From Novosphingobium sp. AAP83 (GTDB lineage: Bacteria; Pseudomonadota; Alphaproteobacteria; Sphingomonadales; Sphingomonadaceae): DNA of 64,000 nt. The notes beneath the pieces were generated by a model, which worked only from the letters and a program-made list of their open reading frames with translations, was not told where the DNA came from and made no database searches. Positions 17,375 through 25,195 of the stretch are shown here, piece after piece; position 1 is the first letter of the stretch; every line of letters starts with the position of its first letter. The position numbers and the translations under genes were made by a program. The stretch lies in contig NZ_LJHY01000008.1 of assembly GCF_001295795.1 (NCBI RefSeq), positions 59,739-123,738 on the forward strand, in the 5' to 3' direction.

Positions 17375-18457
17375 ATGAGTGCCAATGATCAGAAAACGGC
17401 AACCGATGCGCGCACCGCGCCTGTGGCGGTGTGGCAGATCCTCGATAAGCTGAAGGGGCAGGACCTGAAAGACTGGCGCACTGCGCCGGTCGAAGGCCGC
17501 GCCTCTGTGGCCGAGCGGAATCTGGATATCGGCATTCCGTTCGGCTGGTATCCGGTGGAACTGGGCGCGAACCTTGCCGTGGGCGAGGTGAAGCCGATGC
17601 GCTATTTCAGCACCGAGCTGGCGATGTGGCGCGGTGAGGACGGGCAAGTCCGCGTGATCGATGCCTATTGCAAGCATCTGGGCGCACACATGGGCCATGG
17701 TGGCAGAGTGCATGGTAACCTGCTGGAGTGCCCGTTCCACGCATGGCGTTATGATGGCGAGGAAGGTGTGGTCAAGGAGATCCCCTATTCGCGATCTATC
17801 CCGCCACAAGTGAAGCGCAAATGCACCCGCACCTGGAGCGTGACCGAGGCCAACCGCTGGATCTGGGTGTGGTATCACCCCGAAGACGCCGCGCCGCTGT
17901 TTGACGTGGTGCATCTGCCCGAAGCGACCGACCCTGAATGGACCGACTACGACGTGTTCGAATGGAACGTCTATGGCTCGGTCCAGAACATGGCCGAAAA
18001 CGGCGTGGACGTGGCGCATTTCAAGTATATCCACGGCACCGCCAACGTGCCGCTGGGCGATCTGCGCTGGGGTGACTGGGGGCGCGGCGCGGATGTGAAG
18101 GCCAAGATGGGCACGCCGTGGGGTGAGGTCGATGGCCAGATCAGCTATGACACGATGGGGCCGGGGCAGAGCTGGACGCGCTTTACCGGCATATCCGAAA
18201 CGCTGCTGGTGGCCTGCATCACGCCGGTTGAACTGGACCATGTGCATGTGCGCTTCTGCTTTACGCAGCCGCGCGCGCAGGCCGAGGGCGAGCGTGCCGG
18301 GGTGGCCCGCGCGATCATCCGCGATATCTGCAAGCAGTTCGATCAGGACAAGATCATCTGGGACCGCCAGAAATACGAGCCCAACGCCTATATCTGTGAA
18401 GGCGATGGCCCGATTGCCCAGTTCCGCAAATATTACGCAAGGTATTATGTGAAATGA
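17375..18457 (+). CDS. Rieske oxygenase, KshA-like (3-ketosteroid 9-alpha-hydroxylase / sterol desaturase type)
   Basis: 360 residues. The Rieske centre is CKH...CPFHAW (about residues 107-129), continued by RYDGEEGVVKEIPYSRSIPP, a run I associate with KshA and sterol 7-desaturase type oxygenases. The mononuclear iron site is ENGVDVAHFKYIH (Asp and two His). Such enzymes hydroxylate polycyclic or steroid-like substrates and need a separate reductase, which is not in the window. A good GGGAG precedes the ATG. The stop overlaps the amidase start (ATGA). Exact substrate unknown. Confidence 0.88.
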   Translation: MSANDQKTATDARTAPVAVWQILDKLKGQDLKDWRTAPVEGRASVAERNLDIGIPFGWYPVELGANLAVGEVKPMRYFSTELAMWRGEDGQVRVIDAYCKHLGAHMGHGGRVHGNLLECPFHAWRYDGEEGVVKEIPYSRSIPPQVKRKCTRTWSVTEANRWIWVWYHPEDAAPLFDVVHLPEATDPEWTDYDVFEWNVYGSVQNMAENGVDVAHFKYIHGTANVPLGDLRWGDWGRGADVKAKMGTPWGEVDGQISYDTMGPGQSWTRFTGISETLLVACITPVELDHVHVRFCFTQPRAQAEGERAGVARAIIRDICKQFDQDKIIWDRQKYEPNAYICEGDGPIAQFRKYYARYYVK

Positions 18458-19971
18458 CGACGACACGGCGCGAGGCCATTGCCGGCGGGATTGCCCTTGC
18501 GGCCACCGTGGGACTCCCGATCGCAGCGACAGCAAAGGCACAAGCAATGGACGATGTTCTGGATACCCACGATTGTCTGGGGCTGGCAGGCCTTGTGGCC
18601 AAGCGCAAGGTATCGGCGGCCGAACTGCTGGAGGCGGCGATTGTCCGCACCGAGGCGCAGAACCCGAAGTTCAATTTCATTGCGCAAAAGCACTATGACT
18701 ATGCGAGGGCGGCGATTGTGGCGGGATTGCCGCAAGGGCCGTTCACGGGCGTGCCTTGGCTGCTCAAGGACCTGAACACGTACATCGCGGGTGAAGTGAC
18801 CGGGAACGGCAGCCGCTTTTATGCAGGGCAAAAGGCCAGCGTTACGTCCGAGCTGGTCAAGCGGATCGAGCGCGCCGGGTTTGTCATTTTCGGGAAGACT
18901 ACGACGCCCGAATTCGGGCTGACCGGATCGACCGAAAGCGTGGCGACCGGCGCGACGCGCAATCCGTGGAACCCGGAACGGGTGGCGGGAGGATCATCGG
19001 GCGGTGCGGCGGCAGCCGTGGCGGCGGGCGTGATCCCGGCGGCCCATGCCACCGATGGCGGCGGATCGATACGCATTCCGGCATCGGCCTGCGGACTGTT
19101 CGGGCTGAAGCCTTCGCGCGGGCGCGTGCCGATGGGGCCGTTGCGCACTGAAGGCTGGGGCGGCATGTCGGTGCATCACGCAGTGAGCCGCACGGTGCGC
19201 GATTCCGCAGCGATCCTTGATGCGACGCATGGACCGGAACTTGGCTCCCGCTATAGTGCGCCGACGCCCGAGCGGACGTTTCTGGCCGAAGTGGGCCGCG
19301 ATCCGGGCAAGTTGCGTATTGCGTTGATGCTTTCGCCGTTCTCGGGCGCGCCGGTTGATCCCGAGGTGCTTGCCGCCACGCGCGCGGCGGCAAAGCTGCT
19401 GGAGGGCCTTGGTCATCATGTGGAAGAGGCTGCACCCAAGATCGATTTTGGCAGCATTGCGGCGGCAAGCTTTGCCTTGATGGCATCATCGGTGGCCGCC
19501 GACTGCGAGGACCGCGCCAAGGCGCTGGGCATTACGCTGGGGCCCGATGTGGTGGAGCGCACGACGATGGAGTTTATCTCCATCGGGCAGGGCATGACCG
19601 GCAGAGACTTTGCGCGCGGCAATAATGCCTATCAGGCTGCCGCCGTGGCGATTGCGCAGTTCATGGAAAAGTTCGACGTGATCTTGTCGCCCACATTATC
19701 GGCACCGCCGCTGCCACTGGGCCGGATCGGGCTGAATACCGGGCGCAGCATGGCCGAATGGGGGCGCGAGGTGGGCACATTCACCGCGTTTGCCGGGATA
19801 GCCAATGGCACCGGACAGCCAGCCATGTCACTACCGCTGGGCATGTCTGCCGACGGGTTGCCCATCGGCATTATGGCCACAGGCCGTTATGGCGAGGAAG
19901 GGCTGCTGTTCCGGCTGGCCGGACAAGTGGAGCGCGCCGCGCCGTGGATCGGGCGGCGGCCAAGGCTTTGA
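18454..19971 (+). CDS. amidase-signature hydrolase with Tat-type signal
   Basis: 505 residues. The N-terminus MTTTRREAIAGGIALAATVG has a twin-arginine and a hydrophobic stretch, suggesting Tat export. The amidase signature follows: Lys105 (PWLLKDL), the GGSSGGAAAA segment (Ser181/182) and Ser205 in DGGGSIRIPAS form the Ser-cisSer-Lys triad. It would cleave an amide or ester. The start overlaps the Rieske stop by 4 bases, so both are made together. A periplasmic amidase next to a cytoplasmic oxygenase suggests the substrate is trimmed before or during uptake; inference only. Confidence 0.9.
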   Translation: MTTTRREAIAGGIALAATVGLPIAATAKAQAMDDVLDTHDCLGLAGLVAKRKVSAAELLEAAIVRTEAQNPKFNFIAQKHYDYARAAIVAGLPQGPFTGVPWLLKDLNTYIAGEVTGNGSRFYAGQKASVTSELVKRIERAGFVIFGKTTTPEFGLTGSTESVATGATRNPWNPERVAGGSSGGAAAAVAAGVIPAAHATDGGGSIRIPASACGLFGLKPSRGRVPMGPLRTEGWGGMSVHHAVSRTVRDSAAILDATHGPELGSRYSAPTPERTFLAEVGRDPGKLRIALMLSPFSGAPVDPEVLAATRAAAKLLEGLGHHVEEAAPKIDFGSIAAASFALMASSVAADCEDRAKALGITLGPDVVERTTMEFISIGQGMTGRDFARGNNAYQAAAVAIAQFMEKFDVILSPTLSAPPLPLGRIGLNTGRSMAEWGREVGTFTAFAGIANGTGQPAMSLPLGMSADGLPIGIMATGRYGEEGLLFRLAGQVERAAPWIGRRPRL

Positions 19972-20334
19972 GATCTCATATCGGAGAGGCATTATGCCGG
20001 CGTGCACTTTGGAACTGCAGCCGCGCAATCCTCGTGCCTTTGGTGATCGCCTTGGTCGCCTTATCGAGCGCGCTAAAGCATAATTCCAGCACCGGCTCCC
20101 CAAGGTGCAGGCTTTGACCCAGCGTGCGGAAATTTGGAAATATGTTCGGCAATTTCGTCGGGGGATGATGGGATGACCAAACTCCATCTCCCAATCCGAC
20201 CCAGGTCCTTTGCGAAAACCTTCGCAAAGAAATGCAGCGCGCTTGGGAGACGATAGCACAAAATCATGGCCTGGTTGTCAAAGCCGGTGCGCTCCGGGAA
20301 GCAAAGTTGAGACATGGTTTGAATTTCGTAGGGC
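19972..20334. other. gap between amidase and P450, no supported gene
   Basis: The two flanking genes converge here. Short reading frames exist on the minus strand, for example one with LGEPVLELCFSALDKATKAI (about 19976-20150), but they have no convincing start or family and I could not assign them. A decayed gene is possible. No clear terminator with a T run was seen. Confidence 0.4.
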
Positions 20335-21546
20335 CTACTTCCGGATGAGTTCCACCGGCAACTGGTCGTAGGAAGAGAGGGAATTGTTGACCTCGCGCAC
20401 CGGTTCTCCCGCAGCGCGGATTTCCGAAACCTTTTCGGCCAACATGCCCAGCAGGATTTCAGCCTCCATTCGCGCAACCATCTGGCCTGCGCAGCCGTGA
20501 ATACCGTGTCCGAAGCCCATGTGCCCAGCAGTGCGGCGTGTGATATCGAACTTCGCCGGATCAGGGTATCGTGCCGGATCGCGATTTGCACCGGCAAAGC
20601 AAAGGCCTATACGGTCGCCCGCTCGCAGCGCGATATTGCCGAGCGTGACGTCGCGCGTGGCTACGCGGTGCAGAGTCTGGACCGAGACACGGTGCCGCAT
20701 CACCTCTTCGAAGGCATCTCGGGCAAGCGTGCGGTCTTCGCTCAGGAGCGTCCATTGGGCCGGGTTGTCGACGAAATTCTTGAAGCCGTTAATAAGAGTG
20801 TAGGTCGTGGAATCTACTGCGGCCCCGAGGAAAATGCGCACGAGCATTCCCGCCTGGATTTCGTCAATATCACCTGAATCCACCGAGGCATAGATCTGCG
20901 CACCGAGGCCGTCGGGCGAAAGTGCCTCACGGCGCATCATCTGCTCAACCCATTCAAAGGAGCCGGCTTCGCGCGCTTTAGCCACAGCGCGTTCGAAGCC
21001 GGGCGTGACCGGCCCGAAAGTGGCGAGGATTACCGCGCCATAATGCCACATGTTCTCCCGCCCTTCTTTGGGCAGGCCAACTGCATCACCGATCGCGTTG
21101 AGAATGAAGGGTCGGACGAGATCTTGTGCAATGTCGATCTTGCCCCGTGCAACCGCAGCTTCGACCAGCGGGCGAGCGGTATCTTCGAACGACGCGCGCA
21201 GCTTTTTGAGTGCAACGGGCGAAAGCAGACGCACAATGATCGAACGGAAGGCGCCGTGATCAGGGGGATCATTTTCCAGCAGCAATCCCGGCTCACGCAG
21301 TAGTTCTCGTTCCTCAAGGCCAAGGTGGCCGACCCCTTTTGCCGACGAGAAGTCCTGCCAGGACGCAAATCCCTGCTTCACCAGATCGTAGTCGACCGTG
21401 AAGTAGTTGCCGGTTTTCGGGAGGAAGACGGTGCCCCCCATATCCCGAATACTTTCGTAAACCGGATAGGGATCGGACATGACTTCTTCAGAGAGGATGT
21501 CCACTTCCAACGTGGGCGCGGCAATACAGGACTTTATTTCAGCCAT
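20335..21546 (-). CDS. cytochrome P450
   Basis: 403 residues from ATG 21546 (MAEIKSCIAAPTLEVDIL). Typical bacterial class features: ENDPPDHGAFRSIIVRLLSP before the C helix, the I-helix GAAVDSTTYTL, EEVMRH with the ExxR pair, and the haem loop FGHGIHGCAGQ with the Cys ligand. It would hydroxylate or epoxidise a small organic molecule using an external ferredoxin, not encoded nearby. It is the last of a minus-strand row after an MFS transporter and LysR regulator. The 190-base gap upstream holds a perfect inverted repeat at 21639. Confidence 0.93.
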   Translation of the reverse strand: MAEIKSCIAAPTLEVDILSEEVMSDPYPVYESIRDMGGTVFLPKTGNYFTVDYDLVKQGFASWQDFSSAKGVGHLGLEERELLREPGLLLENDPPDHGAFRSIIVRLLSPVALKKLRASFEDTARPLVEAAVARGKIDIAQDLVRPFILNAIGDAVGLPKEGRENMWHYGAVILATFGPVTPGFERAVAKAREAGSFEWVEQMMRREALSPDGLGAQIYASVDSGDIDEIQAGMLVRIFLGAAVDSTTYTLINGFKNFVDNPAQWTLLSEDRTLARDAFEEVMRHRVSVQTLHRVATRDVTLGNIALRAGDRIGLCFAGANRDPARYPDPAKFDITRRTAGHMGFGHGIHGCAGQMVARMEAEILLGMLAEKVSEIRAAGEPVREVNNSLSSYDQLPVELIRK

Positions 21547-21638
21547 CGACTTTCCCGATCTCGGTTTGCAGGCAATTGCCCTCAGTAAAGCGCCAGCCTT
21601 CAGGCCTTGCACTTGACCCCGCTTTGTTGATGCTTAAA

Positions 21639-21656
21639 AACTAGGGGAAGCTAGTT
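21639..21656. promoter_or_regulatory. perfect inverted repeat AACTAG-N6-CTAGTT
   Basis: AACTAG (21639-21644) and CTAGTT (21651-21656) flank GGGAAG, 93 bases upstream of the P450 start and 80 bases after the MFS stop. It could be an operator for the P450 gene or a weak terminator of the transporter transcript. Confidence 0.4.
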
Positions 21657-21736
21657 GAGCGGGCAATCCGTGCACATGCAAGACCGTTATGGCACTTGCG
21701 CCTACACCCTCTTCGGATAGCGTGCGTCCCGCCGCG

Positions 21737-23122
21737 TCATGTCGGACCGGGTGACATGTATTTCATGTCACGGATCACGGTTCGTGCAGCGAGAGCATAA
21801 TGGAGCGCGCTCCATGCCATGAAAAAGCCCGCGCAAGCGAGTGCATAGCGCAGACCGTTGGATGAGGCGGCGTCGCAGGCTACTTGTACGGTCATGGCGG
21901 ACACGCCGCCCGGCGCGTGGAGGCAGGTGACAACATAATCCGCGCCGAAAATGTGCGAGGCAAACTGGTCGCTGGCAACGCCCAGCAGAGTCGGCCCGAA
22001 ACTGCTGCCGATGATCCCGAGCAACATGGCCATCAATCCGACGACTGAGGCGCGCATGCGCGGGCCGACCATGTTCTGGATCATGGCATAGCTGGGCCCC
22101 ATGTAGAACGCGCTCGCTATGCCGCCTGCGAGTAGCGACATACCGGTGACAGGCAACGATTCGGTTAGGAATGCAATGGGGAAAGCGACGGCCGCAATCG
22201 CGCTGCCAATTGCAGGCACCCAAGCATACCAGCGCATGTCGAAACGCCGTGCAAAGTCGGCACCCAGCCCGCCCATCAGGATCCCGATTACCCCGGAAAA
22301 AAGCGTGATGATGCCGAACAGAAAACCCGCCTGTGCCAGCGGCAGCCCGTGCGCGCGAATGAAGAACGGCACTTGGAACGGCATGACGATGTTGATCGCC
22401 AGAGCAACCAGGGCACTCCCGGCCAAGATGTGTCGGAAAGCGCGCAGCGGCATGGTCATGCGAAGGACATCGAGCAGGCTGGGTGGCGGCGTGCTTTCAG
22501 GCTTGGCACCATCGGCCAGCCCGCGCGGCGGTTCGCGCAGAAGCACGTAGATCGCGAGCGATACCATGGCTCCGGGAATGGCCGAGGCGAAAAAGACCAT
22601 CCGCCAGCCCCAATTGGCCGCAATCCATCCGCCCATGCTGCTGCCGACGAAATAGCCGATCGGTGCGCCCAACCCGATCATCGTCATGATAGACGCGCGG
22701 CGGCTGGCGCGGAAATGGTCTGACAACAGTGACGATGCCGGCGCCATGTAGGCTGCTTCACCCGCCCCGACAGCCGTGCGCAGAATGAACAGCTGGCCGA
22801 AATTGGCAGCAAGGCCGCAAAGCGCCGATGCTGCTGAAAAGAACGCGACCGAACAGGTCAGAATCCTCACGCGACTGGCCCTCTCGGCCAGTCTGGCAAT
22901 CGGCAAAGTCAAAGCCGAGTAGATGATGCCGAAGGCCAATCCTTGCAGCAAACCGATCTGGCTGTCGCTGAAACCGAGGTCGCGCCGCATCGGCTCGACA
23001 ATGGCGTAGAGAAGTGTGCGGTCGGCATAGTTGAGGATCGAAGCAACAACCATGATGACGACGAGCCGGGTGCGATAGCCTCGGCTTAGCAGCTTTGCGG
23101 ATTCGTCTGCGATGTTCAGCAT
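21737..23122 (-). CDS. MFS transporter (spinster-like)
   Basis: 461 residues with about 12 hydrophobic segments. The first, VVIMVVASILNYADRTLLYA, is followed by the signature region DLGFSDSQIGLLQGLAFGI and RLAERASRVRILT, typical of spinster-like MFS carriers common in sphingomonads. Later GAGEAAYMAPASSLLSDHF and FASAIPGAMVSLAIYVLL fit the same group. It probably moves an aromatic or terpenoid acid across the inner membrane. It follows the LysR gene by 66 bases and precedes the P450, so importer and oxygenase may be one unit. Confidence 0.9.
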   Translation of the reverse strand: MLNIADESAKLLSRGYRTRLVVIMVVASILNYADRTLLYAIVEPMRRDLGFSDSQIGLLQGLAFGIIYSALTLPIARLAERASRVRILTCSVAFFSAASALCGLAANFGQLFILRTAVGAGEAAYMAPASSLLSDHFRASRRASIMTMIGLGAPIGYFVGSSMGGWIAANWGWRMVFFASAIPGAMVSLAIYVLLREPPRGLADGAKPESTPPPSLLDVLRMTMPLRAFRHILAGSALVALAINIVMPFQVPFFIRAHGLPLAQAGFLFGIITLFSGVIGILMGGLGADFARRFDMRWYAWVPAIGSAIAAVAFPIAFLTESLPVTGMSLLAGGIASAFYMGPSYAMIQNMVGPRMRASVVGLMAMLLGIIGSSFGPTLLGVASDQFASHIFGADYVVTCLHAPGGVSAMTVQVACDAASSNGLRYALACAGFFMAWSALHYALAARTVIRDMKYMSPGPT

Positions 23123-23188
23123 TCCGGCCTGCTCCCCGATCCGTTTCTTTATGCCCGCAGCAACGGCAATTAGCCCCTGCCCCGACAG

Positions 23189-24118
23189 CTACATTTCGCT
23201 GACCACAGTCCGTATCTGCTGGCGCAGCCACATGTTCATCGGCTCGCTATCAAATCGCTTGTGCCAGTATTGGCTGATTGCCATGCGCGGAAGGGCGAAA
23301 GCGGTCTTGACCATGCGGACATTTGGGATCGGCATGATCTTCCCAAGCTGGCTCGGCAGCGTGGCGACCATCGTTTCATTCTGGGCTACGATTTGCGGTA
23401 TCGCCAGGACATGGGGGCTTCGTACCGCCACAGTGCGGCTTATCGCCTGGCTGTCTAACCATGGTTGTACAAACTGGGTTCCATCAGCCGGCATGTAGCC
23501 GATGTGCTGGAGCCGGGAATACTCTTCGGCCGTGATCGGATCTGAGACGTCAGCGTTGACGTGAACCATGACTTGCAGCTCTTCATCATAGAGCTTTTGC
23601 TGCATCATCTCGCCAAAAGGTGGCGGCGTTTCCTTTATGGCCAGACTGGCCGCGCCATGCTCCATCGCTGATCGGAAATTGGCATCGCTTGCAGGTACTG
23701 TCCGGACCGAGCAATGCGGCGTAGCGGCCATCAGAAGGCGCATAAGACGCGGTAAGATGATGGCTTCGGCCATGTCATCGAGGCAAAGAATAATGGGCCG
23801 CGTAAGGCGGGCGGGATCGAAACTCAGGTCCGGCAGCAAGCGTTCACGAACCAGCGAGACAATTGCACCTACTGCGTCAGCGAGTTGAAGTGCCTTGGCG
23901 GTTGGCAGCATGCGGTTGTTGGTCTTGACGAAAAGATGATCATCAAACTGAAGGCGTAGCCGCGAAAGCGAGCGGCTCACCGCACTTTGCGTCAATCCCA
24001 TTTGGCGCGCTGTCTCACCAACGCTGTTTGTTTCAAGCAGGCTTTCAAGAACGAGTATAAGATTGAGATCAATATCCCGTACCGGATCGTTGATGCCGTT
24101 GGTGAATGAGCCACTCAT
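23189..24118 (-). CDS. LysR-family transcriptional regulator
   Basis: 309 residues. The HTH DLNLILVLESLLETNSVGET, then ARQMGLTQSAVSRSLSRLRL, FDDHLFVKTNNRMLPT, is diagnostic of LysR proteins of the NodD/NahR-like branch (opening DIDLNL). The rest is the periplasmic-binding-like effector domain (YMPADGTQFVQPWLDSQAI). It lies between an SDR gene upstream and the MFS and P450 genes downstream, all in the same direction. It could control this row or the Rieske gene at 27656. Perfect inverted repeats at 28942-28980 are possible LysR sites; unproven. Confidence 0.92.
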   Translation of the reverse strand: MSGSFTNGINDPVRDIDLNLILVLESLLETNSVGETARQMGLTQSAVSRSLSRLRLQFDDHLFVKTNNRMLPTAKALQLADAVGAIVSLVRERLLPDLSFDPARLTRPIILCLDDMAEAIILPRLMRLLMAATPHCSVRTVPASDANFRSAMEHGAASLAIKETPPPFGEMMQQKLYDEELQVMVHVNADVSDPITAEEYSRLQHIGYMPADGTQFVQPWLDSQAISRTVAVRSPHVLAIPQIVAQNETMVATLPSQLGKIMPIPNVRMVKTAFALPRMAISQYWHKRFDSEPMNMWLRQQIRTVVSEM

Positions 24119-24285
24119 GATTTGCGGGCGCCGCGATCTGGTTTGGCAGCCCCCTTCAGCAAGGCGTTGTTATGACGGTGTTCCATGATCCCTTGCCTTC
24201 CCCGATTGTCATTGCGAACAAAACTAACCAGTATTTGGCGCAATCGGAAGAACCGGTCTAGCGTGACTCTTTCCTCTGACGGCGT

Positions 24286-24305
24286 TGCACCTTTTGACCG
24301 GTGCA
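24286..24305 (-). terminator. hairpin directly after the SDR stop
   Basis: TGCACC (24286-24291) and GGTGCA (24300-24305) flank 8 bases, immediately downstream of the SDR that ends at 24307 on the minus strand. No long T run follows, so termination would be weak or rho-assisted. Confidence 0.35.
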
Positions 24306-24306
24306 T

Positions 24307-25131
24307 TTAACCGATGCCTGTCCATGATTTGGCGCGTTCAAAGGCCGCCAACAGGTTTTGATGCCTGAGATCAAGTGCACTCGAAAGTTCCGGATGGGTC
24401 AGAATGTATAGGTGATTGTGCTCGATCGCATCAATCACCTGAAGGGCAATCTGCGCTGGCGTCCGGATTACTTCGGGCGGAAAGATATTGGCAATATCGA
24501 TGTCTGCCAAGGCGCCTGTGCCCTGCCGATTGCGCAAGCTGGATTTGATCTCGGAATGGACCGGACCGGGGCACAGCACCGTTGCGCCAACTTGTGCATC
24601 ACTTGCCTGAAGCTCCAGATGCAGAGCTTCGGTCATCGCAATGACAGCTGCCTTTGCCGCCGAATAACTACCCAGCTTCGCCACGGACCAAAGCCCGGCA
24701 AGCGATGCCGTGTTGACGATCTGCCCGCCGCGCGGCGCGGCCAGAAGATGCGGGAGGAAAGCCTCGATCCCGTGGATCACACCCCACAGATTAACACCGA
24801 TCATCCACTGCCAGTCATCGTGAGTCAGGTCTTGGATCGCCGCAACCGGGCCAACGCCGGCATTGTTGCACAAAATGTTGACGGTTCCGTACTTGGCCAT
24901 CACATCTGCAGCAAGTTGCAGCATGGCCTTGCGGTTGGATACATCGGCGACCATCGGGACCGCTCCGGTTGCCGCTGCAGCTTTACACAGGCGTTCCTCG
25001 TCATTGGACACGATAACCACATGTGCTCCCCGCAGCACAAGGGCTTGCGCAATACCTTGACCGATGCCCGAAGAACCGCCGGTGACGACGGCAACAGCGC
25101 CCTCGAAATTCTGGAAACCTTTCGATCCCAC
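24307..25131 (-). CDS. short-chain dehydrogenase/reductase (SDR), GTG start
   Basis: 274 residues from GTG 25131, supported by GGGGGA 6 bases upstream; the longer open frame reaches into the TonB receptor gene and is not used. VAVVTGGSSGIGQGI, LCNNAGVG, NTASLAGLW and YSAAK are the family motifs. The C-terminal extension (AIEHNHLYILTHPEL, then LLAAFERAKSW) is typical of SDRs related to glucose/ribitol type or CsgA-like dehydrogenases that lack the DGG tail. It starts 64 bases after the receptor stop. Substrate unknown. Confidence 0.86.
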   Translation of the reverse strand: MGSKGFQNFEGAVAVVTGGSSGIGQGIAQALVLRGAHVVIVSNDEERLCKAAAATGAVPMVADVSNRKAMLQLAADVMAKYGTVNILCNNAGVGPVAAIQDLTHDDWQWMIGVNLWGVIHGIEAFLPHLLAAPRGGQIVNTASLAGLWSVAKLGSYSAAKAAVIAMTEALHLELQASDAQVGATVLCPGPVHSEIKSSLRNRQGTGALADIDIANIFPPEVIRTPAQIALQVIDAIEHNHLYILTHPELSSALDLRHQNLLAAFERAKSWTGIG

Positions 25132-25195
25132 ACGATTCCCCCGGTCCGGCAAAACAGTGTTGCGGGCAGGATTGCCCCTGCCCGCAACAACCCGA